A stretch of DNA of 12,379 bases, taken from JBLNBU01 sp050260215 (GTDB lineage Bacteria; Pseudomonadota; Alphaproteobacteria; Rhodospirillales; Magnetospirillaceae). Below the pieces are notes generated by a model. It was not told where the DNA came from and did not search any database. It worked only from the letters and a program-made list of their open reading frames with translations. How positions within the stretch are numbered: position 1 is the first letter of the stretch; the number at the start of each line of letters is the position of its first letter. The position numbers and the translations under genes are program-made. This document shows positions 6,558-12,379 of this stretch, piece by piece. The stretch lies in the NCBI GenBank assembly GCA_050260215.1, contig JBLNBU010000081.1, positions 1 to 12,379 of the forward strand, read 5' to 3'.

Positions 6558-7223
6558 TCAGTAGCCGCAGAGCTTATGTGGGCCTATGTCCAGGTGAAGA
6601 TGGTCGTGGTGCTCGCGGTTGTGGTTGGGCGTCAGTACCACGTTGAAAGTATCGCACGAGGCCCGCGCCACCTCGTGGAGAAACTCGCTCTTGCGCCCGG
6701 CCCCCGACCAGTGGGACTTGACCGAAACCACGCTGCCGTCGGCCAGCTGGAAGGCGCCGACGTCGATGGCCTGGCCCTTGGCGTGCTCGGACAGGCGCCC
6801 GCCGGTGGCCCCCCCTTTGGCCGAGGCGGTCCGGCTGGAATTGCGCTGGTTGCGGCAATTGTAGGTGCCCATGTGGTGTAACTGCACCACCTTCTGGCCG
6901 AAGAACTTCACCGCCAGGGGCTGGACCACCTCTTCTTCGAAACGGTCGACTACCCGGGCCATCTGGCAGGACACCACGCCGGGGCTGCTCCAGCGCATGC
7001 CGGCCGAGCTGACCCGCACCGGATTGGGAACACTGCACGAGCCGGTGCCCGAGTATTCGCGCGCCGGCTCGAAGACCACATGGGCGCGCTCGAGATCGCG
7101 CAGGCAGGCGGAATCGGGGTCCACCATCGCCGGCTGCGGCGGCGGAGCGGCGGGCGGCGGGGCGCCTGCACAGGCGGCAAGGCCCAGCACCAGCAGAACC
7201 GCTTGGACGAGACGTCTGGACAA
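6558..7223 (-). CDS. extensin-like C-terminal domain lipoprotein (M15-fold, putative peptidoglycan peptidase)
   Basis: 221 residues beginning at a TTG (7223). This is the only usable start between the upstream in-frame stop (7254-7256) and the signal peptide. A lipobox LAAC (C18) ends the signal sequence, so it is probably an outer- or inner-membrane lipoprotein facing the periplasm. After a Pro-rich tether (21-35) comes the Extensin-like_C domain. It shows SEHAKGQAID (145-154) and HHDHLHLD (205-212), the SxHxxGxAxD and HxH zinc-site patterns of the M15/VanY-type fold. Likely zinc ligands are H147, D154 and H208 or H210. Six further cysteines (40, 63, 86, 123, 190, 219) suggest disulfides. 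Peptidoglycan as substrate is inferred from fold and from the sleB–murJ neighbourhood. Confidence 0.88.
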   Translation of the reverse strand: MSRRLVQAVLLVLGLAACAGAPPPAAPPPQPAMVDPDSACLRDLERAHVVFEPAREYSGTGSCSVPNPVRVSSAGMRWSSPGVVSCQMARVVDRFEEEVVQPLAVKFFGQKVVQLHHMGTYNCRNQRNSSRTASAKGGATGGRLSEHAKGQAIDVGAFQLADGSVVSVKSHWSGAGRKSEFLHEVARASCDTFNVVLTPNHNREHHDHLHLDIGPHKLCGY

Positions 7224-7332
7224 GGGACAGTCCGCGCTAAAGTCGAATCTGCCCTATCTAACGAATCGACCACGGAAAAGTCACGGATTATTCACCGAAG
7301 CCCGGCGAATTCCTGGGAATGTTAACGGACCG
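7224..7332 (-). promoter_or_regulatory. promoter region of the extensin-like/sleB/murJ cluster
   Basis: This 109-nt gap is clearly richer in A+T than its surroundings. On the minus strand AATAAT (7292-7287, five of six -10 bases) would place transcription start near 7280. The CtrA-like box is then centred about 50 nt upstream and the 7309-7320 dyad sits in the -35 position. An alternative is GTGACT (7284-7279) with TTAGAT (7261-7256) at 17-nt spacing. No ribosome site is evident before the TTG start. Confidence 0.4.
7309..7320. promoter_or_regulatory. 12-bp dyad ATTCC-TG-GGAAT
   Basis: Perfect 5-bp arms around a 2-bp centre, one base away from the CtrA-like palindrome at 7322-7336. It occupies the expected -35 position of the AATAAT candidate promoter, so it could be an operator. 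No regulator can be named from the sequence. Confidence 0.35.
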
Positions 7333-7336
7333 TTAA
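7322..7336. promoter_or_regulatory. putative CtrA-binding site TTAA-N7-TTAA
   Basis: TTAACGG-A-CCGTTAA is a perfect 15-bp palindrome. It fits the CtrA consensus TTAA-N7-TTAA exactly, and one flank extends to GTTAA. It overlaps the last codon (stop TAA, 7335-7333) of ybjQ and lies about 100 nt before the extensin-like gene start, upstream of its probable promoter. CtrA is the cell-cycle/motility response regulator of alphaproteobacteria. Binding here is inferred from the motif only. Confidence 0.5.
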
Positions 7337-7659
7337 GGTTTCAACTTCACTGCGGTGCCATTGGCGCACACCATCAGCATGGACTTGCCGTCGCCGGCGA
7401 TGGCCTGGTAGTCCAGGTCGACGGCGACCACGGCGTCGGCACCCAGCGCGCGGGCGCGTTCCTCCATGTCGGCCAGGGCGGCCTGCTTGGCCTCGCCCAG
7501 GACCTTCTCGTAGCCGCCGGCACGGCCGCCGACGATGTCGCGCACGCCGGCCATCATGTCGCGGAAGATGTTGGTGCCCATGACGGCGTCGCCGGAAACG
7601 ATGCCGAGATAGGCGGCGATGGGGCGCCCCTCGACGCCGTCGGTGGTGGTCAGGATCAT
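7333..7659 (-). CDS. YbjQ / UPF0145 family protein
   Basis: 108-residue cytoplasmic protein of the YbjQ (UPF0145, heavy-metal-binding-domain-like) family. Recognisable blocks are the opening ILTTTDGVEGRPIAAYLGIVSG (2-23), the central NIFRDMMAGVRDIVGGRAGGYEKVL (30-54) and ALGADAVVAVDLDY (71-84). Family members form small pentameric rings in structural studies; the function is not established. The ATG at 7659 has GGAGG 7 nt upstream, which decides against the much longer in-frame reading to 8181 that would run antisense through mogA. It is divergent from mogA with a 70-nt gap. Its stop codon lies inside the CtrA-like palindrome. Confidence 0.9.
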   Translation of the reverse strand: MILTTTDGVEGRPIAAYLGIVSGDAVMGTNIFRDMMAGVRDIVGGRAGGYEKVLGEAKQAALADMEERARALGADAVVAVDLDYQAIAGDGKSMLMVCANGTAVKLKP

Positions 7660-7692
7660 CTTGCGGCCTCCCCTTGCCCTGGCGCGGCCGCC

Positions 7693-7698
7693 ATCATA
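7693..7698 (-). promoter_or_regulatory. possible -10 element for ybjQ in the ybjQ–mogA divergent gap
   Basis: TATGAT on the minus strand (7698-7693) matches five of six -10 bases and would start transcription about 27 nt before the ybjQ ATG. No recognisable -35 lies 16-18 nt upstream. On the plus strand TTGCCC (7674-7679) could serve mogA, but its -10 is poor. Confidence 0.25.
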
Positions 7699-7729
7699 GC
7701 TTGGTCGGCCCCAGCCCAGGAGAAAAACC

Positions 7730-8263
7730 ATGTCGCAGGAAGTCGCCATCGGCATCGTCACCGTATCGGACCGCGCCAGCCGCGGCGAGTACGAGGACAA
7801 GGGCGGCCCCGCCATCCTGGCCGAGCTGCAGCGCTTCCTGTCCACCCCCTGGCGCCCGGTCGCCCGCGTCATCCCGGACGAGCAGGCGGTGATCGAGCAG
7901 ACCCTGGCCGAACTGGCCGATGTGGAGAAGTGCGCGCTGATCGTCACCACCGGGGGCACCGGCCCGGCCCCGCGCGACGTCACCCCCGAGGCCACCGAGG
8001 CGGTGTGCGACAAGATGATGCCGGGATTCGGCGAGCTGATGCGCGCGGTCAGCCTGAAGGTGGTCCCTACCGCCATCCTGTCGCGGCAGACCGCCGGCAT
8101 CCGCGGGTCCAGCCTGATCGTCAACCTGCCGGGCAAGCCGTCGGCCATCGCCGACTGCCTGGTGGCGGTGATGCCGGCCATCCCCTATTGCATCGACCTG
8201 ATCGGCGGCCCGTTCATCGACACCGATCCGGCGGTTTGCAAGGCGTTCCGGCCCAAGGCCTAG
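7730..8263 (+). CDS. mogA: molybdopterin adenylyltransferase (MogA)
   Basis: 177-residue enzyme of the MogA/MoaB family that adenylylates molybdopterin before molybdenum insertion in molybdenum cofactor synthesis (cytoplasm). It follows E. coli MogA closely: ISDRAS-like VSDRASRGEYEDKG (12-25), IPDEQAVIEQTL (48-59), TTGGTGPAPRDVTPEAT (73-89), MPGFGELMR (97-105), PTAILSRQ (113-120), NLPGKPSAI (132-140) and a terminal FRPK. The aspartates implicated in E. coli catalysis (D49, D82) correspond to D50 and D83. Agreement with MogA, including IPDEQ and FRPK, favours MogA over MoaB. The ATG has AGGAG 7 nt upstream. It is the only plus-strand gene here, and no other moa/moe genes are in view. Confidence 0.95.
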   Translation: MSQEVAIGIVTVSDRASRGEYEDKGGPAILAELQRFLSTPWRPVARVIPDEQAVIEQTLAELADVEKCALIVTTGGTGPAPRDVTPEATEAVCDKMMPGFGELMRAVSLKVVPTAILSRQTAGIRGSSLIVNLPGKPSAIADCLVAVMPAIPYCIDLIGGPFIDTDPAVCKAFRPKA

Positions 8264-9831
8264 GCCGGGAACCGCACCACCGCCAGGGTGCCGCCGGCCG
8301 GGCCCAGGCTCATCTCGACGGAGCCCTGTAGCTGGCGCGCCAGGCCGCGGGCCAGCACCAGGCCGATGCCGCCGGAGGGCACCTCGGGCAGGCCGATGCC
8401 GTCGTCCTCGACCGCCAGCCGCCAGCCGGCATCGCCGCGCTCCAGCTCGACCCGGATGCTGCCGGTGCGGCCGCCGGGAAAGGCGTGCTTGAGGGCATTG
8501 GACAGCAGTTCGCTCGACAGCAGGCCAAGCGGGACGGCGCGTTCCAGATCGACCATGCCCTGGGCGTCGACGACGATGGCGATGCCGCGGCCGTCGGCGT
8601 CGTAGGTCAAGGACAGCGACGCCGCCAGGCTTTGCAGATAGGTGCCGATGTCGACCGCCGAGGCCTCGTTGCGCAGATACAGGGTCTGGTGGACCAGCCC
8701 CATGGCGTGGACACGGTCCAGCGCCTGCTGCAACACCCGGTGGACGGCTTCGTCGGACACCTGCAGCGACTGCATGGTCAGGATGCTGGACACCACCTGC
8801 AGGTTGTTCTTGACCCGGTGGTGGACCTCCTGGAACAGCACGTCCTTGTCGGCCAGGGCCAGCGCCAGCTCGTCGGCCTTGCGCGCGGTCTGGGCCAGGG
8901 CGGCCTCCTCGCGCTTCAGGCCGGCCAGGGCCAGCACCACCAGCCAGCCGACCACCATCAGCGCCACGGCCAGGCCTGCGGCCAGGGTGACGGTGCGGCG
9001 GCGCCAGTCGGCCAGCAGCTGGTCCATGGACAGGCCGGCGGTGACGATCAGCCCGTGCTCGGAAATGGCGCGCCAGCCGACCAGCCTTTCGCCGTCCTCG
9101 CCGGTGTAGGTGCCGAAGGTGGCGTCGCCCACCTGCGAGAACGGCGGCCGGTCGGTGGGCAGCCTGGGCACCTCGCGGGGCGGCAGGGGGTATTCGACCA
9201 CCACCGAGCCGTCGGCCTTGTAGATGCCGAAGGGCGCACGGCCGTCGGGGCTGACGGTGCGATAGAAGTCGAGGAAATAATTGGCGCGGATGGACAGCAC
9301 CGCGATGCCCTGAAAGCGTCCCTGAGCGTCGGTCAGCCGGCGCACCACCGACAGCAGGTGGCCGCCGGTCAGCCGCCCCCAGATCAGCGGGCTGACGAAG
9401 GTGTCGGGACCGCCGGCCTTCAAGGCCTGGAAGTATTCGCGGTCGGCGAAGTTGCCGGCCGGCGGGTCGGGCTGCACCGTGGTCAGCACCACGTTGCCGT
9501 CGGCGTCCATGATCCAGATGGAATGGCCGAAGGGCACGCGGGCCAGCATCTGGCGCAGCCGCGCCTGGTCGGCGGCCGAACCGCGCAGCGCCGAGGGCGC
9601 GCGCCCGGCCATCAGGTCGGCCAGGTGGTCGAGCTTGAGCGAGGCGATGACCATGACCGCCCGGGTGTGCTCGGCCATCAGCCGGGTGACCTCCTGGAGG
9701 TCGTCGCGGGCATCGCGGACGGTGGTCTGGTAGTCGTGACTGCTGAACAGCGCGACGCCGCCGATGCCGCCAAAGGTGGCCATCAGCGATATCAGCAGAA
9801 CCAGTGCACGCGGAGAAGGCAGCCGTCCCAT
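8260..9831 (-). CDS. membrane-bound sensor histidine kinase, HisKA_2 type with periplasmic Cache-like sensor
   Basis: 523 residues from the ATG at 9831 (an in-frame TTG lies at 9846). Membrane helices at ~10-30 and ~281-304 enclose a periplasmic region (~31-280) resembling a PDC/dCache sensor, with IWIMDADGNVVLTT (105-118) and FADREYFQALKAGGPDTFVSPLIWG (128-152). The HisKA_2 box follows, EVHHRVKNNLQVVSSIL (335-351), with H338 of HRxKN as probable phospho-acceptor. A HATPase_c domain has the N box ELLSNALKHAF (441-451), G1 DDGIGLP (476-482) and a short GGIGL (487-491). Related kinases often act through separate response regulators in general-stress or motility control. None is encoded here, so it is an orphan in this view. 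It lies 49 nt after cobT; no strong ribosome site. Confidence 0.92.
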   Translation of the reverse strand: MGRLPSPRALVLLISLMATFGGIGGVALFSSHDYQTTVRDARDDLQEVTRLMAEHTRAVMVIASLKLDHLADLMAGRAPSALRGSAADQARLRQMLARVPFGHSIWIMDADGNVVLTTVQPDPPAGNFADREYFQALKAGGPDTFVSPLIWGRLTGGHLLSVVRRLTDAQGRFQGIAVLSIRANYFLDFYRTVSPDGRAPFGIYKADGSVVVEYPLPPREVPRLPTDRPPFSQVGDATFGTYTGEDGERLVGWRAISEHGLIVTAGLSMDQLLADWRRRTVTLAAGLAVALMVVGWLVVLALAGLKREEAALAQTARKADELALALADKDVLFQEVHHRVKNNLQVVSSILTMQSLQVSDEAVHRVLQQALDRVHAMGLVHQTLYLRNEASAVDIGTYLQSLAASLSLTYDADGRGIAIVVDAQGMVDLERAVPLGLLSSELLSNALKHAFPGGRTGSIRVELERGDAGWRLAVEDDGIGLPEVPSGGIGLVLARGLARQLQGSVEMSLGPAGGTLAVVRFPA

Positions 9832-9837
9832 GCTTGT

Positions 9838-9850
9838 GGGATACAATCCC
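9838..9850 (-). promoter_or_regulatory. small hairpin just before the kinase start
   Basis: GGGAT-TGT-ATCCC (minus strand, 9850-9838) is a perfect 5-bp stem with a 3-nt loop. It ends 6 nt before the kinase ATG, exactly where a ribosome site would be expected, and that site is otherwise missing. It also covers the alternative TTG start (9846). It could dampen translation or be an operator. Confidence 0.3.
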
Positions 9851-9862
9851 AGCGACGGGCGG

Positions 9863-9887
9863 TCTATGCCATATGTCGATCTATGCC
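9863..9887 (-). repeat. pair of GGCATAGA direct repeats upstream of the kinase gene
   Basis: GGCATAGA occurs at 9887-9880 and 9870-9863 on the minus strand, 17 nt apart start to start, with the palindrome CATATG between them. The first copy contains the cobT stop codon. Tandem 8-mers in a 49-nt spacer could be a binding site, but chance is not excluded. Confidence 0.3.
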
Positions 9888-11788
9888 GTTTTTCTTAGGC
9901 CGCGGACAGGGCGCTGCCCCTGGGCCGCCCCCTCCTCGTCGAACAGGGCGGTCAGCTGGCGCATCATGGTGCCGCCCAGCTCCTCGGCGTCCATGATGGT
10001 CACCGCGCGGCGATAGTAGCGGGTGACGTCGTGGCCGATGCCGATGGCGACCAGCTCGACCGGCGAGCGGCCCTCGATCCAGGCGATGACCTCGCGCAGG
10101 TGCTTTTCGAGCGTGTTGCCCGGGTTGGCAGACAGGGTGGAATCGTCGACCGGGGCGCCGTCCGAGATCACCATCAGGACGCGCCGCTGCTCGGGCCGGC
10201 CGATCAGGCGGTCGTGGGCCCACAGCAGCGCCTCGCCGTCGATGTTCTCCTTCAAGATGCCCTCGCGCAGCATCAGGCCCAGGTTGCGCCGGGCGCGGCG
10301 CCACGGGGTGTCGGCCGCCTTGTAGATGATGTGGCGCAGGTCATTGAGGCGCCCCGGATTGACCGGCTTGCCTTCCGACTGCCACAGCTCGCGGGCCTGG
10401 CCGCCCTTCCACGCCCGGGTGGTGAAGCCCAGCACCTCGACCTTGACCCCGCAGCGTTCCAGGGTGCGGGCCAGGATGTCGGCGCTCATGGCGGCCACGG
10501 TGATCGGCCGGCCGCGCATGGAACCCGAGTTGTCGATCAGCAAGGTGACCACGGTGTCGCGGAAGTCGGTTTCCTTCTCGACCTTGAAGGACAGCGAGTG
10601 GGTGGGGTTGGCCACCACCCGGGCCAGCCGGCCGGTGTCGAGGATGCCTTCCTCCAGGTCGAAGTCCCACGCCCGGGTCTGCTGGGCCATCAGCTTGCGC
10701 TGCAGCCGGTTGGCCAGCTTGGCGACCACGCCCTGAAGGTGGGCCAGGTGATGATCGAGCTGCAGGCGCAGCCGGCCCAGTTCGTCGGGCTCGCACAGGT
10801 CTTCGGCGCCCACCACCTGGTCGTAGCGGGTGGTGAAGGCGCGGTAGGGCCGCTCGGCGCTTTCGGGTTCGGGGGCGTTGGGGCGCTGGCGCGACGGGCC
10901 GCCGGGCTCGTCGGCGCCGTGGCCCATCAGCATGATGTCCTCGCCGGCGACCATGCCCTCCTGCTGGCCGTCGCCCTCGGCGGCGCCGGGGGCGGACTGG
11001 GGCTCGCCGTCGCCCTGCTGGCCCTTGCCTTCCTGCTGGTCGTCCTGGCGCTCGCCCGAGGACACGCCTTCGTTGGCCTCGCGCCCCTCGTCCTCGGTCT
11101 CCTGCTCCTCGTCCTCGGCCACTTCCTCGCCGGTCAGCTCCAGGCGCAGCAGCATGTCGCGCAGGGTACGCGAGAAGGCGTCCTGGTCGCGCACCAGCTC
11201 CTTCATGGAATCGAGCAGGGCGCCGGCCTTCTCCTCGACCAGCGGCCGCCACAGCTCGACGGCGTTCCTGGCCGAAGGCGGCGGCTCGAGCCCGGTGAAG
11301 TGCTGGCGGGCGATCAGGCGCATGGCCTCGGCCAGCGGCACTTCTTCCCGCCGGGTGGCGTGGTCGAAGCCCTCGGCGCGGGCCCGCTGTTCCAGCACCG
11401 CCCCGATATTGGCGGCGACGCCGGCCATGACGCGCGAGCCCAGCGCCTCGACCCGGGCCTGCTCGACCGCCTCGAAGACGCGGCGGGCCTCGGGCAGCAG
11501 CGGCATGCGCCGCTGGTGCAGGGCGTCGTCGGTATAGCGGAAGCGAAGCGCAACCGCGTCGGCGGTGCCGCGCAGCCGCACCAGGTCGCCGGGGGTGACC
11601 GAGCGCGGCGGCGCCGGCAGCCGCACCTCGGACCCGTGGACGGCGCCGGGACCGGTGCCGAAGGCCACTTCCAGCTCGGGCCGGCCGGCGATGGCCTTCA
11701 GCGCCGCGGTGGTGGCGCGCCGGATCAGGTCGCCCGGCGATTCCTCGCGCGAGGCGGCGGTATTACTGCCGTGCCGGGTGCTGTCCAC
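9881..11788 (-). CDS. cobT: cobaltochelatase subunit CobT
   Basis: 635-residue subunit of the aerobic CobN-CobS-CobT chelatase that inserts cobalt into hydrogenobyrinic acid a,c-diamide in cobalamin synthesis. The helical N-terminal part (1-218) is followed by a very acidic, low-complexity linker (~219-285, rich in E/D/Q/G). The C-terminal VWA domain (~412-620) has the MIDAS motif DNSGSM (419-424) and the strand VLMVISDGAPVDDS (537-550). Length matches Pseudomonas denitrificans CobT (~630). The GTG at 11788 is chosen because GGAGG lies 5 nt before it and cobS ends 14 nt upstream; an open frame continues to 12112 but would lie inside cobS. The C-terminal RGLRKTA lies in an AT-richer end. CobT partners with the AAA+ CobS encoded just upstream. 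Confidence 0.96.
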   Translation of the reverse strand: MDSTRHGSNTAASREESPGDLIRRATTAALKAIAGRPELEVAFGTGPGAVHGSEVRLPAPPRSVTPGDLVRLRGTADAVALRFRYTDDALHQRRMPLLPEARRVFEAVEQARVEALGSRVMAGVAANIGAVLEQRARAEGFDHATRREEVPLAEAMRLIARQHFTGLEPPPSARNAVELWRPLVEEKAGALLDSMKELVRDQDAFSRTLRDMLLRLELTGEEVAEDEEQETEDEGREANEGVSSGERQDDQQEGKGQQGDGEPQSAPGAAEGDGQQEGMVAGEDIMLMGHGADEPGGPSRQRPNAPEPESAERPYRAFTTRYDQVVGAEDLCEPDELGRLRLQLDHHLAHLQGVVAKLANRLQRKLMAQQTRAWDFDLEEGILDTGRLARVVANPTHSLSFKVEKETDFRDTVVTLLIDNSGSMRGRPITVAAMSADILARTLERCGVKVEVLGFTTRAWKGGQARELWQSEGKPVNPGRLNDLRHIIYKAADTPWRRARRNLGLMLREGILKENIDGEALLWAHDRLIGRPEQRRVLMVISDGAPVDDSTLSANPGNTLEKHLREVIAWIEGRSPVELVAIGIGHDVTRYYRRAVTIMDAEELGGTMMRQLTALFDEEGAAQGQRPVRGLRKTA

Positions 11789-11802
11789 CCCGTCCTCCCT
11801 GG

Positions 11803-12379
11803 TCAGGCCAGCAGCCGGGCGGGGGCCTCGGGCAGTTCCTCGCCGAAGCAGCGCTGGTAGTACTCGGCGATCACCGGGCGCTCCACCTCGTCGCACTTGT
11901 TGAGGAAGGTGACGCGGAAGGCAAAGCCGCGGTCGCCGAAGATGCGGGTGTTCTCGGCCCAGGTGATCACCGTGCGCGGGCTCATCACCGTCGAGATGTC
12001 GCCGTTCATGAAGCCGGCCCGGGTCAGGTCGGCCAGCATCACCATCTTGGACACGGTGTCGCGGCCCTGGGCGTCGGCGTAGTCGGGCAGCTTGGCCACC
12101 ACGATGCCGCACTCGGCGTCGTGTTCGAGATAGTTGAGCGTGGCCACGATGTTCCAGCGGTCCATCTGGCCCTGGTTGATCTGCTGGGTGCCGTGATAGA
12201 GGCCGGTGGTGTCGCCCAGGCCCACCGTGTTGGCGGTGGCGAACAGCCGGAAGGCGGGATGCGGCTTGATCACCCGGTTCTGGTCGAGCAGGGTCAGGCG
12301 GCCCTCGACCTCGAGGACGCGCTGGATGACGAACATGACGTCGGGGCGGCCGGCATCATACTCGTCGAACACCAGGGCG
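11803..12379 (-). CDS. cobS: cobaltochelatase subunit CobS, C-terminal part (5' end outside window)
   Basis: About 192 C-terminal residues of a MoxR-like AAA+ ATPase; the remaining N-terminal part, including Walker A, lies beyond the right edge. The visible reading starts in the Walker B strand (ALVFDEYDAGRPDVMFV), so the GTG inside it is not a real start. The sensor-1 strand FRLFATANTVGLGD, the MDRWNIVATLNYLEHD segment and the MSPRTVITWAEN block follow, ending APARLLA. CobS forms the ATP-driven ring that works with CobT and CobN in cobalt insertion. The stop is 14 nt before cobT, so the two are cotranscribed and probably made in matched amounts. cobN is not in view. Confidence 0.95.
   Translation of the reverse strand, partial: ALVFDEYDAGRPDVMFVIQRVLEVEGRLTLLDQNRVIKPHPAFRLFATANTVGLGDTTGLYHGTQQINQGQMDRWNIVATLNYLEHDAECGIVVAKLPDYADAQGRDTVSKMVMLADLTRAGFMNGDISTVMSPRTVITWAENTRIFGDRGFAFRVTFLNKCDEVERPVIAEYYQRCFGEELPEAPARLLA

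Noticed and set aside
7660..8181. N-terminal extension of ybjQ up to 8181
   Set aside because: It would be antisense to mogA. A strong ribosome site (GGAGG) and the family N-terminus fix the start at 7659.
6865..8331. 488-codon plus-strand frame covering the extensin gene start, ybjQ and mogA
   Set aside because: It runs antisense through two supported genes and out of frame through mogA; no domain is visible.
8485..9996. 503-codon plus-strand frame antisense to the kinase
   Set aside because: Gln/His/Gly-rich shadow; the kinase on the opposite strand has intact HisKA_2 and ATPase motifs.
10031..11860. 609-codon plus-strand open frame antisense to cobT
   Set aside because: It mirrors the strong third-position GC bias of cobT; its translation is low-complexity Gly/Ala/Leu/Gln with no recognisable domain, while the minus strand has clear CobT motifs.
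11789..12112. Longer cobT start at 12112
   Set aside because: It would lie inside cobS. The GTG at 11788 has a strong ribosome site right after the cobS stop.

Overview
The window reads as chromosomal DNA of a very GC-rich alphaproteobacterium, most likely of the Rhodospirillales/Magnetospirillum type. This placement is inferred from three things. One is the aerobic-type CobS/CobT pair. Another is the run murJ–trpS–(two alphaproteobacterial proteins of unknown function)–usp–nfuA. The third is a putative CtrA box, TTAA-N7-TTAA. No rRNA, tRNA, CRISPR array, transposase or phage gene is visible, and codon use looks uniform throughout.

Layout: eleven of the twelve protein genes lie on the minus strand, so transcription mostly runs from right to left. 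The right end holds the 3' part of cobS, followed by cobT with a 14-nt gap. These encode the AAA+ and VWA subunits of the aerobic cobaltochelatase. A membrane-bound HisKA_2-type sensor histidine kinase follows, with no response regulator in view. The only plus-strand gene, mogA (molybdopterin adenylyltransferase), converges on the kinase gene, and their stop codons share one CTAG. mogA diverges from a small YbjQ/UPF0145 gene.

Behind ybjQ is a 109-nt spacer that is AT-rich for this window and carries two dyads, one of them the CtrA-like site. It precedes an envelope cluster: an extensin-like (M15-fold) lipoprotein, a SleB-type cell-wall hydrolase and the lipid II flippase MurJ. trpS follows and appears to have its own sigma-70-type promoter overlapping the murJ stop. 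Next are a DUF2333 membrane protein, a TIGR02186 (Alph_Pro_TM) membrane protein and a single-domain universal stress protein, all closely spaced. After a 216-nt gap holding a GC-rich repeat element, the Fe-S carrier nfuA closes the run, probably with its own promoter and a possible terminator at the left edge.

Functionally this is largely core genome: peptidoglycan metabolism, translation, Fe-S and cofactor biosynthesis, stress and signalling. I found no convincing new defence or mobile system. The items most worth following up are the composite intergenic repeat (761-883), the CtrA-like operator before the extensin/sleB/murJ cluster, the DUF2333–TIGR02186 pair with a possible coupling hairpin between them, and the orphan kinase next to cobST. 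No stretch longer than about 220 nt lacks a gene.
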